Positions 28,137 to 38,444 of a DNA stretch of 64,000 bases are shown one piece after another. Each line of letters begins with the position of its first letter. Positions within the stretch are counted from its first letter, which is position 1. A model generated the notes under the pieces. That model had not been told where the DNA came from, searched no databases, and saw only the letters and a list, made by a program, of their open reading frames with translations. The position numbers and the translations under genes are program-made. The stretch is from Ciona savignyi (lineage: Eukaryota > Chordata > Ascidiacea > Phlebobranchia > Cionidae), in contig CH003106.1 of the NCBI GenBank assembly GCA_000149265.1, positions 1,035,518 to 1,099,517 of the forward strand. Reading direction: 5' to 3'.

Positions 28137-28372
28137 CTTGTTTATCCTCTTCAATGGAAAAACCAATCACCTTGCGTCGACCGTAGGCTTATCGGTGCTA
28201 TTGCAGTGTTTTGTATATGATACACATCCGTTCCTTCATTTAGTAGAACCCATTAATCCGCAGGGTTTAGGCAGTATCTGTTAAGTGACTTGCCCAAGGA
28301 CATAACTGACTAGCTAGCGACCACCTTTCGGTTGAAAGGCTACGCACTAAACCACCAGGCTGGCGTTCGGAC
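28137..28372 (-). mobile_element. Family B tRNA-derived SINE
   Basis: It contains cttgcgtcgaccgtaggctt, gctattgcagtgttttgtat, ggtttaggcagtatctgtta, cttgcccaaggacataactg and ggttgaaaggctacgcacta in order. Confidence 0.8.
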
Positions 28373-28529
28373 GAAATATTGTGATAATTTGTTAATTTAA
28401 TAGCATCTTGTTCAATTTAACGATTAAGTTATTAAAACTGGTGGATAGATTACGAATAAAGTTACTTCTATTGCTCCCACGATGTCGTCAACGAAATTTC
28501 GTTCTATACGGATAATCGGTATTTCCTTA

Positions 28530-28630
28530 ATTCCGTACCGAATGGTTAACGCGACCGATACATTTAAACATAAATATATATATTATATATACAAAAAACG
28601 GTCATGGCAACGAGCCCATCCTCAAAACTA
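28530..28630 (+). mobile_element. Family A tRNA-derived SINE
   Basis: It starts ccgaatggttaacgcgaccg and continues through an AT stretch to caaaaaacggtcatggcaac and gagcccatcctcaaaact. The box B is damaged. Confidence 0.65.
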
Positions 28631-29780
28631 AGGCCAATAGCCTAAAATAGTTTCTTTATTCCGTTCTTGGTGCGGAGGGGCAACACTGTACTCTTTGCCG
28701 TGTATAATCTTTGCAAAAATCGAATGATGAACAAACGTGTGATTGTCTTGTTTATATTCAAAATATGTAAGTGACAATTGTGGGTATCGGTTAAAACACC
28801 AAAAAATACATTTCCCTTTACTAATTTTCCTGAAAAGTCCACCGAAGAATTAATTGCGAAAAAAGTTAGTCAACCTTTAATACAAATGGCAGATAAGAAA
28901 CAAAACTAGTCAAGGTTCATTTCAAAGTTAATTCTGTCAGGTTTTGAACTCCCTACTTCTTGGTTCGTGATTGACATCGGCTGTATATTATACGCTAAAT
29001 TCGAGTCGTTTAAACCATGTTGGAGAACCTAAAGAACTATTTCAAACTTGAAGGTTGGTAAAAACTTAAAGGTTGGACCGGATTTTTAAAACTATTGCGG
29101 AGAAGTTTTTATTTATATTTTTAGCTTACACCCTCCGCAAGGGACACATTTTAATTGTCAGTCTGTACTGAAAACGATCTCTTATTAAACGAGGCAAAAT
29201 GTGGTGCACCAAAGGGACATGTTCCAACTAAATAACAATAATCCAAAGCCCCAAACATAAAGTTACCAAATGTTAAAAATGGGGCAATGTCTTTTGTAAC
29301 TTAGAAAAATAGCTTAATTATTTAAATGTGCTGACCGACGGTCTTATACCACACGTTAAAACCTATCAACATAGAGGTCTTAAATTGAATAGCGCAACGA
29401 TATCGCAACACCGGATGCACGATTTTCGAGTTTCGTTTCTTTTAAGAGATAGGCCTAACGGGTAAGGTATTGCGATTTTCGATTTTCCTATGATCATATC
29501 ACGAAAAAAATAATTGACGTTCTGCAACCTTTACAGTACAAAAACAATTTTCAAGAAAGAAAGCCTTAAGGTTGGTTTAACTTTTTTGTTGTCTGGCTAT
29601 TAATCGCGTTAATCCCCAATTGTGTATTGTATACTGTAGTGGTGTAGATATCATTTTTCTGTTTTTTCAAAGCTAGGTTTCAAACCCATACGATACGCTC
29701 TTCGCTAAGAAGACCCTTTTTTGGAAAACGGCGTATGAATCAGTAGAGTTAATCCTTCGAACGCACGACTGTTCTAAAAT

Positions 29781-30317
29781 TACTTTATGCAGATGAACAA
29801 GTCAGTCATTATTTTGCTCGCGCTCTTGCTGCTTGTGAAGAATGAAGTCGCCGACGCTGGAAGACGTAGATGGGTGTGGGGAAGCTACGAGCAGCAGCAA
29901 CAACAAATTCGAGGCAAACTATACTTTACATTTTGTAGATTCACCTACACTATATTTACAGACTTCTATGCGGGCAAAATGTAACATTAGTCGGTTCTGC
30001 CAAGTCACAATTGGGGTATCAGTTAATGATTTGTTTGCTTCCGGTGAAATTGTTTTGAAAAAAATCGCCTACTCTTAATGTTGGTATAGGTTAAAAATGT
30101 AATTTTTAATTTGTTTGGTAAAATTAGCTGTTCTAAAAAATGTAGAGTGAAAGTTAACAATACCAAGTCTAAGTGGGAAAAACAACCAAAGTTAATTCAT
30201 TAACATCATAGTACAGAAAAATCTATATTTTTATTAAACTTTAAAATTTTGTTTAATTTTTAGAAATGTTGGCAGATGAAGAAGCAGAAGCGAAAAAAAA
30301 CTTAAAAGGACATAAAT
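29781..30317 (+). CDS. Possible small secreted cationic peptide, two exons
   Basis: A reading frame at 29787 opens MQMNKSVIILLALLLLVKNE, a strong signal-peptide pattern, followed by a likely cleavage near VADAG and a basic, Trp-containing segment (RRRWVWGSYE, then five Gln). At 30264 a good acceptor (gtttaatttttag) precedes an acidic tail, MLADEEAEAKKNLKGHK, a stop codon and an overlapping AATAAA. Signal, cationic core, acidic tail is the layout of tunicate antimicrobial precursors such as styelins. Joining the two frames needs a donor at about 29913; the only one that fits is a GC donor (CGAG/GCAAAC). Without splicing the first frame ends at 29984. The ATG also directly follows a cag, so a 5' UTR intron is possible. 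The role and the exact exon structure are inference. Confidence 0.35.
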
Positions 30318-31007
30318 AAACAAAAACCATAAATGTCTACCTTGTTTTAGGATATTATAGCAAACATATTAACACTAGTTTAAACCTGATGTGAAGAAAT
30401 ACATACAAATATATGGAATTATCACACAATGTTATTCTCGGTGATGCTGTGTAATACAATAACCGAGCAGAAATATACAACATACTATATTGTGTTATAA
30501 GGATTCAATGTGACGTAAACTATAGTCACTATGCATTAGTATAGTCGATGGTGCAGATTCTATAAACAGGACATATTAAATGCGAAGCCTGGTATTAACA
30601 GGAGAAGCGAATTTTGTAAACCCTTATCGTGCATGAATCGGGAAGTTATTACGCACTAACTTCTGATAACTTCCTTTTAGAACTTTCTAGAAGAACACGG
30701 TTTTGTCTCCTCGTAATACACATATTCTAAATTTTGTTTATTGAGCTTGCATGGTCTTGAAACTCAAAAAAACAAAAAATGTGACCATAAAAAGTTTTCC
30801 ATCATGTCTCCATCTCGAACTTTTAAAAATACTTCTGTTTCTGCCTTAGGTAAAATTACAAAACAATCATTAGAACACAACTTTTATTTTTAACACGGTT
30901 TAATCATTAGAATACAATTTTAAGTGTTCACTGCTAATGAACTGCAAAAAAAACAATTTGTTGTGACCGTGTACTTGAAGCAAGGTCTGTTTAAATTAAA
31001 TATTCCG

Positions 31008-31078
31008 CCAGGTGGCGCAGTCGGTTAGAGCGGAGGCGTTGTGCAGGCTGCCGACATGTGGTTAAAACCTAGCTTAGT
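31008..31078 (+). mobile_element. tRNA-like SINE head joined to tandem array
   Basis: The phrase ggtggcgcagtcggttagag fits a box-A consensus. Some 45 bp later tgtggttaaaacc resembles a damaged box B (GGTTCGAAACC). The spacing suits a Pol III internal promoter. It does not fold as a clean tRNA, so it is called a SINE remnant rather than a tRNA gene. Confidence 0.5.
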
Positions 31079-31116
31079 GGTTATGAGGTTGGTCAGTGGT
31101 GTACGGTCGTTTGTGG

Positions 31117-31405
31117 CCGACCGATACGTATACCGAATTGCCTGATCCCGGTAAAAAAAAAACGTGTCGCCGACCGATACATATACCGAATTGCCCAATC
31201 CCGGTAAAAAACGTGTCGCCGACCGATACATATACCGAATTGCCTGATCCCAGTAAAACAAACGTGTTGCCGACCGATACATATACCGAATTGCCCAATC
31301 CCGGTAAAAAACGTGTCGCCGACCGATACATATACCGAATTGCCTGATCCCAGTAAAACAAACGTGTTGCCGACCGATACATATACCGAAATGTCTGATC
31401 CCGGT
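31117..31405. repeat. Six-unit tandem array of about 50 bp derived from SINE sequence
   Basis: The unit begins gccgaccgatacatatacc and continues gaattgcctgatcccggt plus an A-run and cgtgtcg. Units start near 31117, 31168, 31218, 31269, 31319 and 31370. Units 3-4 and 5-6 are near-identical pairs with a 101-bp period, so a dimer was duplicated. The phrase cgaccgatacatatacc is also the core of the family A SINE. The open frames across it on both strands are repeat artefacts. Confidence 0.85.
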
Positions 31406-31789
31406 AAAAAAATCGAAAAAAGGTTGGTCATCACAGGCACTTAAAGTATAAGTCGTCTAAACCCAGTCGATTTTAGGGTTGAACTGGAGAAGAATAGCAA
31501 TTATTTAACTGTTAGTTTGGTGGTTTTGTAACCCATGAAATTACTTGATAAGTTTTGACTGAACGGATTCACTATTTTCGAGTCGTTTCTTTAAGAAGAT
31601 ATCGAGAAATGTTTCGTGCTCCATATTTTTTCTGATAAGCTTTTTTAGTTTTATGTCCAAAACTGTATACAAATACTATAGTGATGCCGTGGAATGCAAT
31701 GCGTGTACAGTGTATATAACATAGCCAACAATACGGTTTCAGACTTTTAGGGTGAACTCTTTCATTACCATAATGTCGCAAAGCCTTAA

Positions 31790-32672
31790 CCCTTTAACTG
31801 CCGCTGTCGACTCAAGTCGACAGCGCCAAAAATTGCATAAGTGGAAAAGTATACGGCCGATTTTGATCAGTGAGATGGCGCTGGAGAGCTGAATAATTTC
31901 TGCGTTTACCAATATAAGATGATATATAGGTTTGCATTTGAATTTTTTTAGTTATTTGAGTTTTAAAAAACGTATACATATATGTGTGGTTTTGGTTGTT
32001 TTAATTAGTTTTAATTACTGTTTTAGTCCCCGATTAGTTTTCAACTATTGTTGTCATGGTTCGCTTGTTTAGTTTGAAAACAATTCATTCGTTTTTCGCT
32101 TGTACATTTTGGATTAGGCCATTTTTTGAGCTTTTGGAGGGTAAAAACAGATATTCTGTTGAAGAAGCTGCCATTTTGTTTGTTGATAGTGAATCTGTAA
32201 GCAGTTGTGCTTCATTTTTTAGTAGTTCTAGTGATAAAGAACCGTTGTGAAGATGTTTTGCATCATTTTAGTTTTCCTGTGGCTATGTGTTTGTGTTTCA
32301 TTGAGCGAAAGTAAAAAAAAAAAAAATTTGATTTGCGTGTTACGACGTCATCAGTCAAGTTGTGATGTCATCACAAAAAGAGTAGTACAAAAATAATCCA
32401 AAGATAATCATAAATAACTTTGCTACATACTTTTTTGTTTGTAAATGAGAAAAAAAGATAGTTTTTGTTGATCTAAATAGAAACACATGACGTCATTGCA
32501 CAATGCATGACGTCATCAAAATTTAACTAATGTAAAACAAAAGAAAATTTATTACTGAACAACTTTTCTGTTGATCATATCATGCTAACATCAATAGTTT
32601 TTTGTACAAAAGCTTCTAACCTAAGGCGACTTCGCCGAAAAATAACCTAAAAAACAGCCGGCAGTTAAAGGG
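31790..32672. mobile_element. piggyBac-like non-autonomous element with TTAA duplications
   Basis: Terminal inverted repeats CCCTTTAACTGCCG and CGGCAGTTAAAGGG are perfect over 14 bp and flanked by TTAA on both sides (31786-31789 and 32673-32676), the hallmark of piggyBac insertion. A subterminal palindrome, gctgtcgactcaagtcgaca, follows the left end. Inside, 32056-32250 encodes 64 residues ending in an acidic Ser-rich stretch (YSVEEAAILFVDSESVSS), which resembles a piggyBac transposase N-terminus. No catalytic domain remains, so the element cannot move by itself. Confidence 0.85.
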
Positions 32673-32749
32673 TTAATAACGCGACTTGGCTTATAATTCA
32701 CATTTAACAGAACATTTTATTTAGACTGCCTGTATCATTGCGGATTTGG

Positions 32750-32905
32750 TACCTAGCCCGCTAACTAAGAGTAAAAAATAAAAGTGTTGGGATTGAGATT
32801 AGTTTTTGGAGCAGGTTTAGAATTTAAAGTTTTAATAGGCAGTTTATCTACTTTCCTCCAAGGCACCCAGCGGACATTCCTTTGTTCCAATGGACTAATG
32901 GGTTG
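32750..32905. repeat. Family C dispersed repeat, diverged
   Basis: It contains gtgttgggattgagattagt, gagcaggtttagaatttaaa and ctactttcctccaaggcacc in the family order. Confidence 0.45.
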
Positions 32906-33274
32906 TTTTGTGCTAAAAGTGACAGAAGGCCCCAGTGACACCTGACGATTGCAAGTGTAATAACCTACTTGCAATTTCCTAATCACGGGTATAAACTATG
33001 CTATAAAATAAGGTGTTACGTAATTCTTGTGCTCAATAAGACTCATGATAAAAGTTAAAGTTCATGTTATTGACCACCTGACATCAAGAACTGCCTGCCT
33101 GAAAGATTATTTTACGATCATTTTCATAATGTGGGGTTTTTCAGCTGTTGCAGAAAGCCATATTAGTTTAAACAAACTAATTATGTTTGTGTAATCATCC
33201 TTATACTTTCTGGAACGTTTCACTCCGGAAAAAATCGACACCGATTGCCCGCCAACATTACTAACTAATTTTAG

Positions 33275-33345
33275 AACTTTAAACATTTAAATAAATTCTG
33301 TGTCAACATTTAAATATATTCCGTATTAACATTTAAATAATTTTT
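33275..33345. repeat. Three-copy 23-bp tandem repeat
   Basis: acatttaaataaattctgtg, acatttaaatatattccgta and acatttaaataattttttca follow each other at 23-bp spacing. Confidence 0.75.
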
Positions 33346-33582
33346 TCACGGATATGTTATTTTGTCCATTATATATGATTTATTGATTTGTATTTGTATA
33401 TTACTGCTTATGTACGGGTACACATTTCCTGAATACAGTGCTACATTTAGGGTGTGGCAGTATATAGTTGTGATAAGTAAGCACAAAACAATAGGAGGAC
33501 AGCTAAAGATTTAATTATGTCTGAAGACTGGCACGTAGCCAAACACATTGTTTTCAAAAACAAAAGGGAGTATATGTTACAG

Positions 33583-33742
33583 ATATGGAACTGGTAATTG
33601 TAATATTCCGGACGTTGCGGTAGTTTTGTCCAACTTTTCTCTGGAGAAAGCACTTCTGTCTGAACGAAATGTTGTTTTTAAAGCAATACGAAAGTCATCT
33701 GATCACTGTATACTTGCGTTGATGGTTCCTGCCACAAACTAA
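33583..33742 (+). CDS. Possible terminal exon of an unrecognised gene
   Basis: An acceptor-like tatatgttacag precedes a frame reading YGTGNCNIPDVAVVLSNF, and ending KSSDHCILALMVPATN before TAA. An AATAAA lies at about 33963. I found no matching upstream exon and do not recognise the product, so this may be a chance frame. Confidence 0.15.
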
Positions 33743-34294
33743 TATAGTTTGATTCGGCAAAAGTGCTTTGCAAGATTTTGTTTTTCACATTCAATGAAAA
33801 GTACATTCAGTTGCATATATCATGTTTTAGGTTTCTCTACCCTCAAATGTATCAATTCATGTATCCTAAAGAAAGGAATATCAGATTTTTGGCGACCGAT
33901 ATCATAGAAGCTGTAGACATTTGTTGACTGATGTATTACCCAGGGAACCTTGTATAATATACCAATAAACATAAACAGTGCCGTCTTTAGTTTGGAGCAA
34001 GAAAGGGTGCGATTGTGTGCAGAAAGCGTCCAACAAGTTTAATCAAGTAATCTTGCAACTGGATAATATTTTCAAATGAGATTTCAGTGAAAATGCAATT
34101 AAGTTATATTCATACACTTTTTACATTTTTGTTCCAACAATATTTTAATGATACTGAGAATATATTTGTATATGAGATATTGTGATTGTATGTTGAGTGG
34201 TGGTAGTATAAATGTAATGTTAAGTAATGGTATATTTGCAAATATTAAACAGGAACCGTTTACAAAGCCTATATACCTTATTAAAAAGTAAGCA

Positions 34295-37200
34295 ATGATT
34301 AAATCTGAAGACAAGAGAAACCGTGGTCAGGACAAGTGTGCTTTAAACTTTCTTTTCTTGCAACGAAGATATGTGTTAATGGGCGTGTGGGTGATGTTTA
34401 TCATCCTTGGTACCACCCTCTACAGTTCCTACCATTCTCGCCAGTTTGACAGGTAGGTTTGAATTAAGATTCTGTTAAGCTAGTACTTGACTAGATACTA
34501 CAGGGCCGCTTGGAGCGCTTGGATCAACTAGATTGCTATGAAATATAATTCTAACCCTGTCCCAAACACTAATCTCAACCCCATAACTAATATTAACCCC
34601 AACCCTAACATTAATATCATGGCTTTTGTAATTACGAAGTATAGTAATAAGCGATCCAAGCGATTCAAGCGCTTAATGCGATCCAAGCGTTCCAAGCGGT
34701 CCTTTAGTATTTAGAGGTACCGGATACACAGGGGGTAGTCTGTTGTAATTCTCATTTGTCAGAGCTAATTAAATGCGGGGATAAAAGGTTTACTTTGGAT
34801 TGCTCGTTTCGTACCACCAAAGTTAAACGTTGCGAGCAGCCCGCTAGGTGCTCGGTAATGTATACTGTAGATCAGATTTTTGCAAACTGGGGGTCGCGCA
34901 ATGAAACTTAGAGGTCGCAAAGGGTACACCAATTTGACACAAGCTACTATTTATTTATTGTATTTTTTTATGTATATTTCTATCTGTTAAGGATTTTTAA
35001 CGCAAAGAAGGTTGGCAGAAAATTGTAATAAATTGAGAGGGGTCGCGTGCTTAAAAGTTTGGGAAGCCCTGCGATAGATAACTTTCTGTCTGACTATACA
35101 TATAGTGATTAATTGATTGGATTAAACGACTGTCGTTTTGCCGTCTTTTTTTCTTTCCAATTTTGTTCCAAGTTCCTGCTGCGTTTTTAACAGAAAATAA
35201 ACCAAACTACGAAGACCAGTCATGATAGTTAAATGAGTGTTTTGTTGAGTAACAATATGGTGCCAGCTCAAATTTATTACAATGTTTATATGACTTGAAC
35301 CGTATTATAGGTAATCCATGAGAAACATTTGAGGTTCAAAAATTGTCTAAGAGACCAGGAACTAATATTTCCACAGGGTCCAACGGCAGATGCAAGCCAT
35401 GAATGTCCAGATGAGAGAGTTTGACTCGGCACTCAGGCGAGTTCGTCGCTCCGAAGACGCTGCCGTTCTAACCAGGAATCGGCGAAGCGGTAGCGTTGGA
35501 CAGGTCGATATAGTCATGCATATATAGCTGCGTGTGTACCGGTCAATTGCCTGTACTTACAGTCAATCGTTTAAAGTTCTAATAGTCCATATGGCCGTTG
35601 ATATTATGACAAAGCTAGGCTTTATTGGTGGCTCTTGTAAGACCCCCTTATATCCACGATTGATCGGCATTGCCCAAATTCATATCGTTGTTTATTTTAT
35701 AAAATGTATTTTTAAAGCAAAATAGACAGTGTTTAAGCTTAAGCTGTGTTTATATCTACATAGCAGTGTACACAGCATTGATAAAACTTTTCTCTTTAGC
35801 TACGCTTTCTCTATTTACAGGCGTTGCCACAAGAAGTAGTGATACAGACGACGGGAGAGCAAAGTAAGAGGCTCCGTCGTTGTGTCATCATGTTAACTAT
35901 TCTTTTATTAGTTTTCCAGGGCGTGACCTACGTGCGGTGGGGTCGAAAAGATTGCACCAACCATGGTCGAACCAAGCTCATTTATCACGGTAAAGATGCT
36001 GTGTTTGCATAACAATTGTATATTGCTTTTTACGTTTTTTTACCGAGCCAAGTTTCGAACCCATGATGGGTAAGTTTTTGTATAGGAGTCGGTATATGTA
36101 TCGGCCAAGTTAACCATTCGGCCATACGACCGTACTACAATTGTATAATGTCTAAAGACAGAGATTTAATTTCCACAATGTGCGTTTGGCCGGAGATTTA
36201 CTGTAAAAGGTCGTGTGGCCGAATGGTTAGCACGACCGATTCATACAACGCTGTCTTTAAAAAATACGGTCGTAGCGAGACAACTTTGTAAACGAAACTT
36301 AGTCTTGTAAAAAAAACATTTTACGAAAACCCAAAAAACCAAACAAAACATAAAGGTCTGGATAGCAGACACAATATAAAAAGTAATCCTTGCAAATCCC
36401 ACTTCAGGAGCGGCCGCTGGCTCTCTTTCAACCCACACGGGCGGAACCAGCAATCTCATGTGCATTCATCACAATGTCAGTTATTCGCCTGGACACTTTT
36501 TCGATGGAAATCAAGGTTTGGTTTCATTTTTTGGATCAAAATATTTGCAAAAAGACCGACCTGGGAGAATAATACTTATTAAAGAAAGGGAAAGAGGGAA
36601 GCAGAGAAACTGCACATTAAATGGAAATAATTTAGCATTAGTTCTATGAGTAAAAATTAGTGTGTGGGACAAGGGTGGAATTAATTTTCTTAGTTTTGAT
36701 TAGCAGTTTCTCTATTTGTCTTCTTTAAGTGTTTCCAGCCCTGGAGGAAAAAACTATATTTATCATAATAACGACCGTCTTACCGCCCGATCTGAAGTAG
36801 TGCTGGTTTACCACACGGTATATATATATGCTACCATTTTTTATTAAAATTGTATTAAAGTAAAATTATTTTCTGATAAAAATTCTTAACAATTTTAGTC
36901 TGTCTTCGTATTTGCATTTTAAATACAGTAAATCATAAACATCTGATACACATATTTATTGCAACTGAAATGATTAATTTTTCGTTCGACAAATTAGTGG
37001 TTTAGTTTGTCGCCTTTCAGCCAAAAGTGTTCAGCTTCGAAACTAGTCGCGAGCGAGTTGGTTATGTCCTTGGGCAAGGCACTTAACCAACATTGTCCGA
37101 ACCCAGCGGATTATTGGGTTCTACTAATTTAAAGAAAACGTGTGAATCATATACAACACACTTAGCCTTCAATGTGAAAATGTTATTTCCTTTTTACTGT

Positions 37201-37959
37201 ATAGCAGTAACTTACTAGGTTCATCTGGAGTATCGGGTCTAAATTAATGGCTTTGGCACTAACGTGGACTCATACTTTTGTATTGTATTACCAGGTGCCT
37301 CGTATTTGTACGGACTTGAATATCGAGATAGCGCGTGGGTGAAGCCCCTATTCGACCTTACCCTCACAGAATCGCTCAACATTCAATACCATTCTGTCCC
37401 GTGTGCCATTTGCTTGGCAGAGACCAAAGTTACCCAGGTAACTGAATCCCTCGACCTAGGCAAACTCTTCACGAATTTTTCTCTTTTAGCGATTCGCTTG
37501 ATTGCAGGTGGTATTCGATCAATTGGGATTAAAGTGATTATTCTATCCTAACAACAGGAAAATGGGTACGGTCGTGTGGCCAAATGGTAAACGCGACCGA
37601 TACATATACAAAAAAACGGTCCTGGCGACAAGCCGAGCCCATCATGGGTTCGAAACTTGGCTCAGTAAAAAAAAAGGAATTTACCAAAATATATTTCCAT
37701 GCAGTTAATGATTCCCGGACAAGAGGATTGCCCGGACGGTTGGAACATGGAGTACCGGGGCTACATAATGGCGACCGGGCACAGTGACAAGCATTCCACC
37801 AGCCACATATGCGTCGACGAGACACCGCAAGTTATTCCCGGCACCCAGGGGTCACAAGGAGGGGCGTATTTATTCATGATGGAAACCCAGTGTACATCGC
37901 TACTGTGCGAGCCTTTCGTGGTAGGAAGAGAAGTTCGTTGCGTCGTTTGTACGCTCTAA
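34295..37959 (+). CDS. Membrane-anchored short-chain collagen C4-like domain protein
   Basis: Exons: 34295-34452, 35377-35503, 35821-35989 (possibly interrupted by a 48-nt intron at 35864-35911), 36408-36515, 37295-37437, 37705-37959. All phases agree; the product is 319 aa, or 303 if the mini-intron is removed. An in-frame TAA lies two codons before the ATG. Residues about 28-44 (VLMGVWVMFIILGTTLY) form a type II signal anchor after a basic N-terminus. A short Arg-rich, helix-prone stretch follows (VQRQMQAMNVQMREFDSALR). The C-terminal 180 residues match the globular domain of sponge and cnidarian short-chain collagen C4-like proteins: GVTYVRWGRKDC, LSTHTGGTSNLMC, GLEYRDS, VPCAICLAETK, CPDGWNMEYRGYIMA, HICVDETPQVIPGT and a closing EVRCVVCTL. 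Paired cysteines suggest an extracellular disulfide-bonded fold. No Gly-X-Y repeat is present, which is odd for the family name. Function is unknown. Confidence 0.88.
34871..35082. mobile_element. hAT-like short element in intron 1 of the collagen C4-like gene
   Basis: Ends CAGATTTTTGCAAACTGGGG and AAAAGTTTGGGAAGCCCTG are imperfect inverted repeats with a ggggtcgcg block just inside each. Flanking octamers CTGTAGAT and CGATAGAT agree at 6 of 8 positions. Confidence 0.6.
36045..36135 (-). mobile_element. Family A tRNA-derived SINE
   Basis: Forward text gccaagtttcgaacccatga is the reverse of an intact box B; agttaaccattcggccatac is the reverse of box A. It lies in the intron after exon 3 of the collagen C4-like gene. 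Confidence 0.8.
36210..36300 (+). mobile_element. Family A tRNA-derived SINE, 3' decayed
   Basis: It begins ggtcgtgtggccgaatggtt and continues agcacgaccgattcat. It faces away from the copy at 36045, giving an inverted pair 75 bp apart. Confidence 0.75.
36575..36745. repeat. Family C dispersed repeat
   Basis: The order is gaaagggaaagagggaagca, gagaaactgcacattaaatg, agtgtgtgggacaagggtgg, gcagtttctctatttgtc. Confidence 0.6.
36993..37170 (+). mobile_element. Family B tRNA-derived SINE
   Basis: This copy is in forward orientation: gtggtttagtttgtcgcctt, agcttcgaaactagtcgcga, gttatgtccttgggcaaggc and acttaaccaacattgtccga. It shows the box-B-like TTCGAAAC followed by the conserved central motif. 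Confidence 0.8.
37567..37675 (+). mobile_element. Family A tRNA-derived SINE, best-preserved copy
   Basis: It runs ggtcgtgtggccaaatggta (box A), acgcgaccgatacatataca, an A-rich stretch, gcccatcatgggttcgaaac (box B) and ttggctcag before a nine-A tail. It sits 30 bp upstream of the last exon of the collagen C4-like gene. Confidence 0.85.
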
Positions 37960-38227
37960 TGACGTCACATACCTTGTACATACAATGCTGATGTCACATT
38001 GAAACTGTATTATCGTTACATAACATGTAGATTATATAAAGACACAGTCACATAACTTCATTCTTGTTGTATATGCTTAATCATAATAGTAGACTGCATG
38101 AGCGCCTAGCTGCTGTACAAATATACCTAGCATATAGCTATATACAAACTAAGGTGGTTTGATTAGTATTTTTACATTTTCATTGATTCTGATGTTAATT
38201 TGAATAATAAGCTTCAACAACTCTCTA

Positions 38228-38233
38228 AATAAA
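38228..38233 (+). terminator. Polyadenylation signal of the collagen C4-like gene
   Basis: AATAAA lies 269 bp after the stop codon, the first canonical signal downstream. Confidence 0.55.
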
Positions 38234-38444
38234 ATGGCGCAGAATATCCAAACCCAAATACTTTGAAATAAATGTATTTCACATCCCAATTATATAAACG
38301 GTTATAATATTTTGCGGGAAGCTGTTAGATAACCTTGTGGTCGCTGTTTATAACTGGAAGCGACTCGGGATTGTTACCGCCACCGTGTGACTGATGTTCT
38401 AAAACTTATGATGGCGCTAGGCTTATTAAAACACAAAGTATGTA

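Larger units (their letters stand above)
22269..29780. other. Intergenic region upstream of FRMD4
   Basis: This region holds the presumed FRMD4 promoter next to 22268, though no TATA box or other motif stands out. Beyond it are a T-rich degenerate tandem repeat (22640-22910), family C repeats (24030, 26995), family B SINEs (25405, 28137) and family A SINEs (27793, 28530). A short ORF at 27205-27411 (-) has no splice context or recognisable similarity. I see no defensible gene here. Confidence 0.6.
30320..31785. other. Intergenic, AT-rich, with a SINE-like head and array
   Basis: No gene is visible. From about 31005 the sequence carries a tRNA-like segment and then the tandem array described separately. 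Confidence 0.6.

Noticed and set aside
31008-31078. Possible tRNA gene
   Set aside because: Box A is good but box B is damaged and no cloverleaf with paired acceptor stem can be drawn.
31025-31440. Four overlapping ORFs on both strands
   Set aside because: They are read-through frames of the SINE-derived tandem array.
37538-37825. Minus-strand 95-codon ORF and related plus ORFs
   Set aside because: They are shadows of the last collagen C4-like exon and of a SINE copy.
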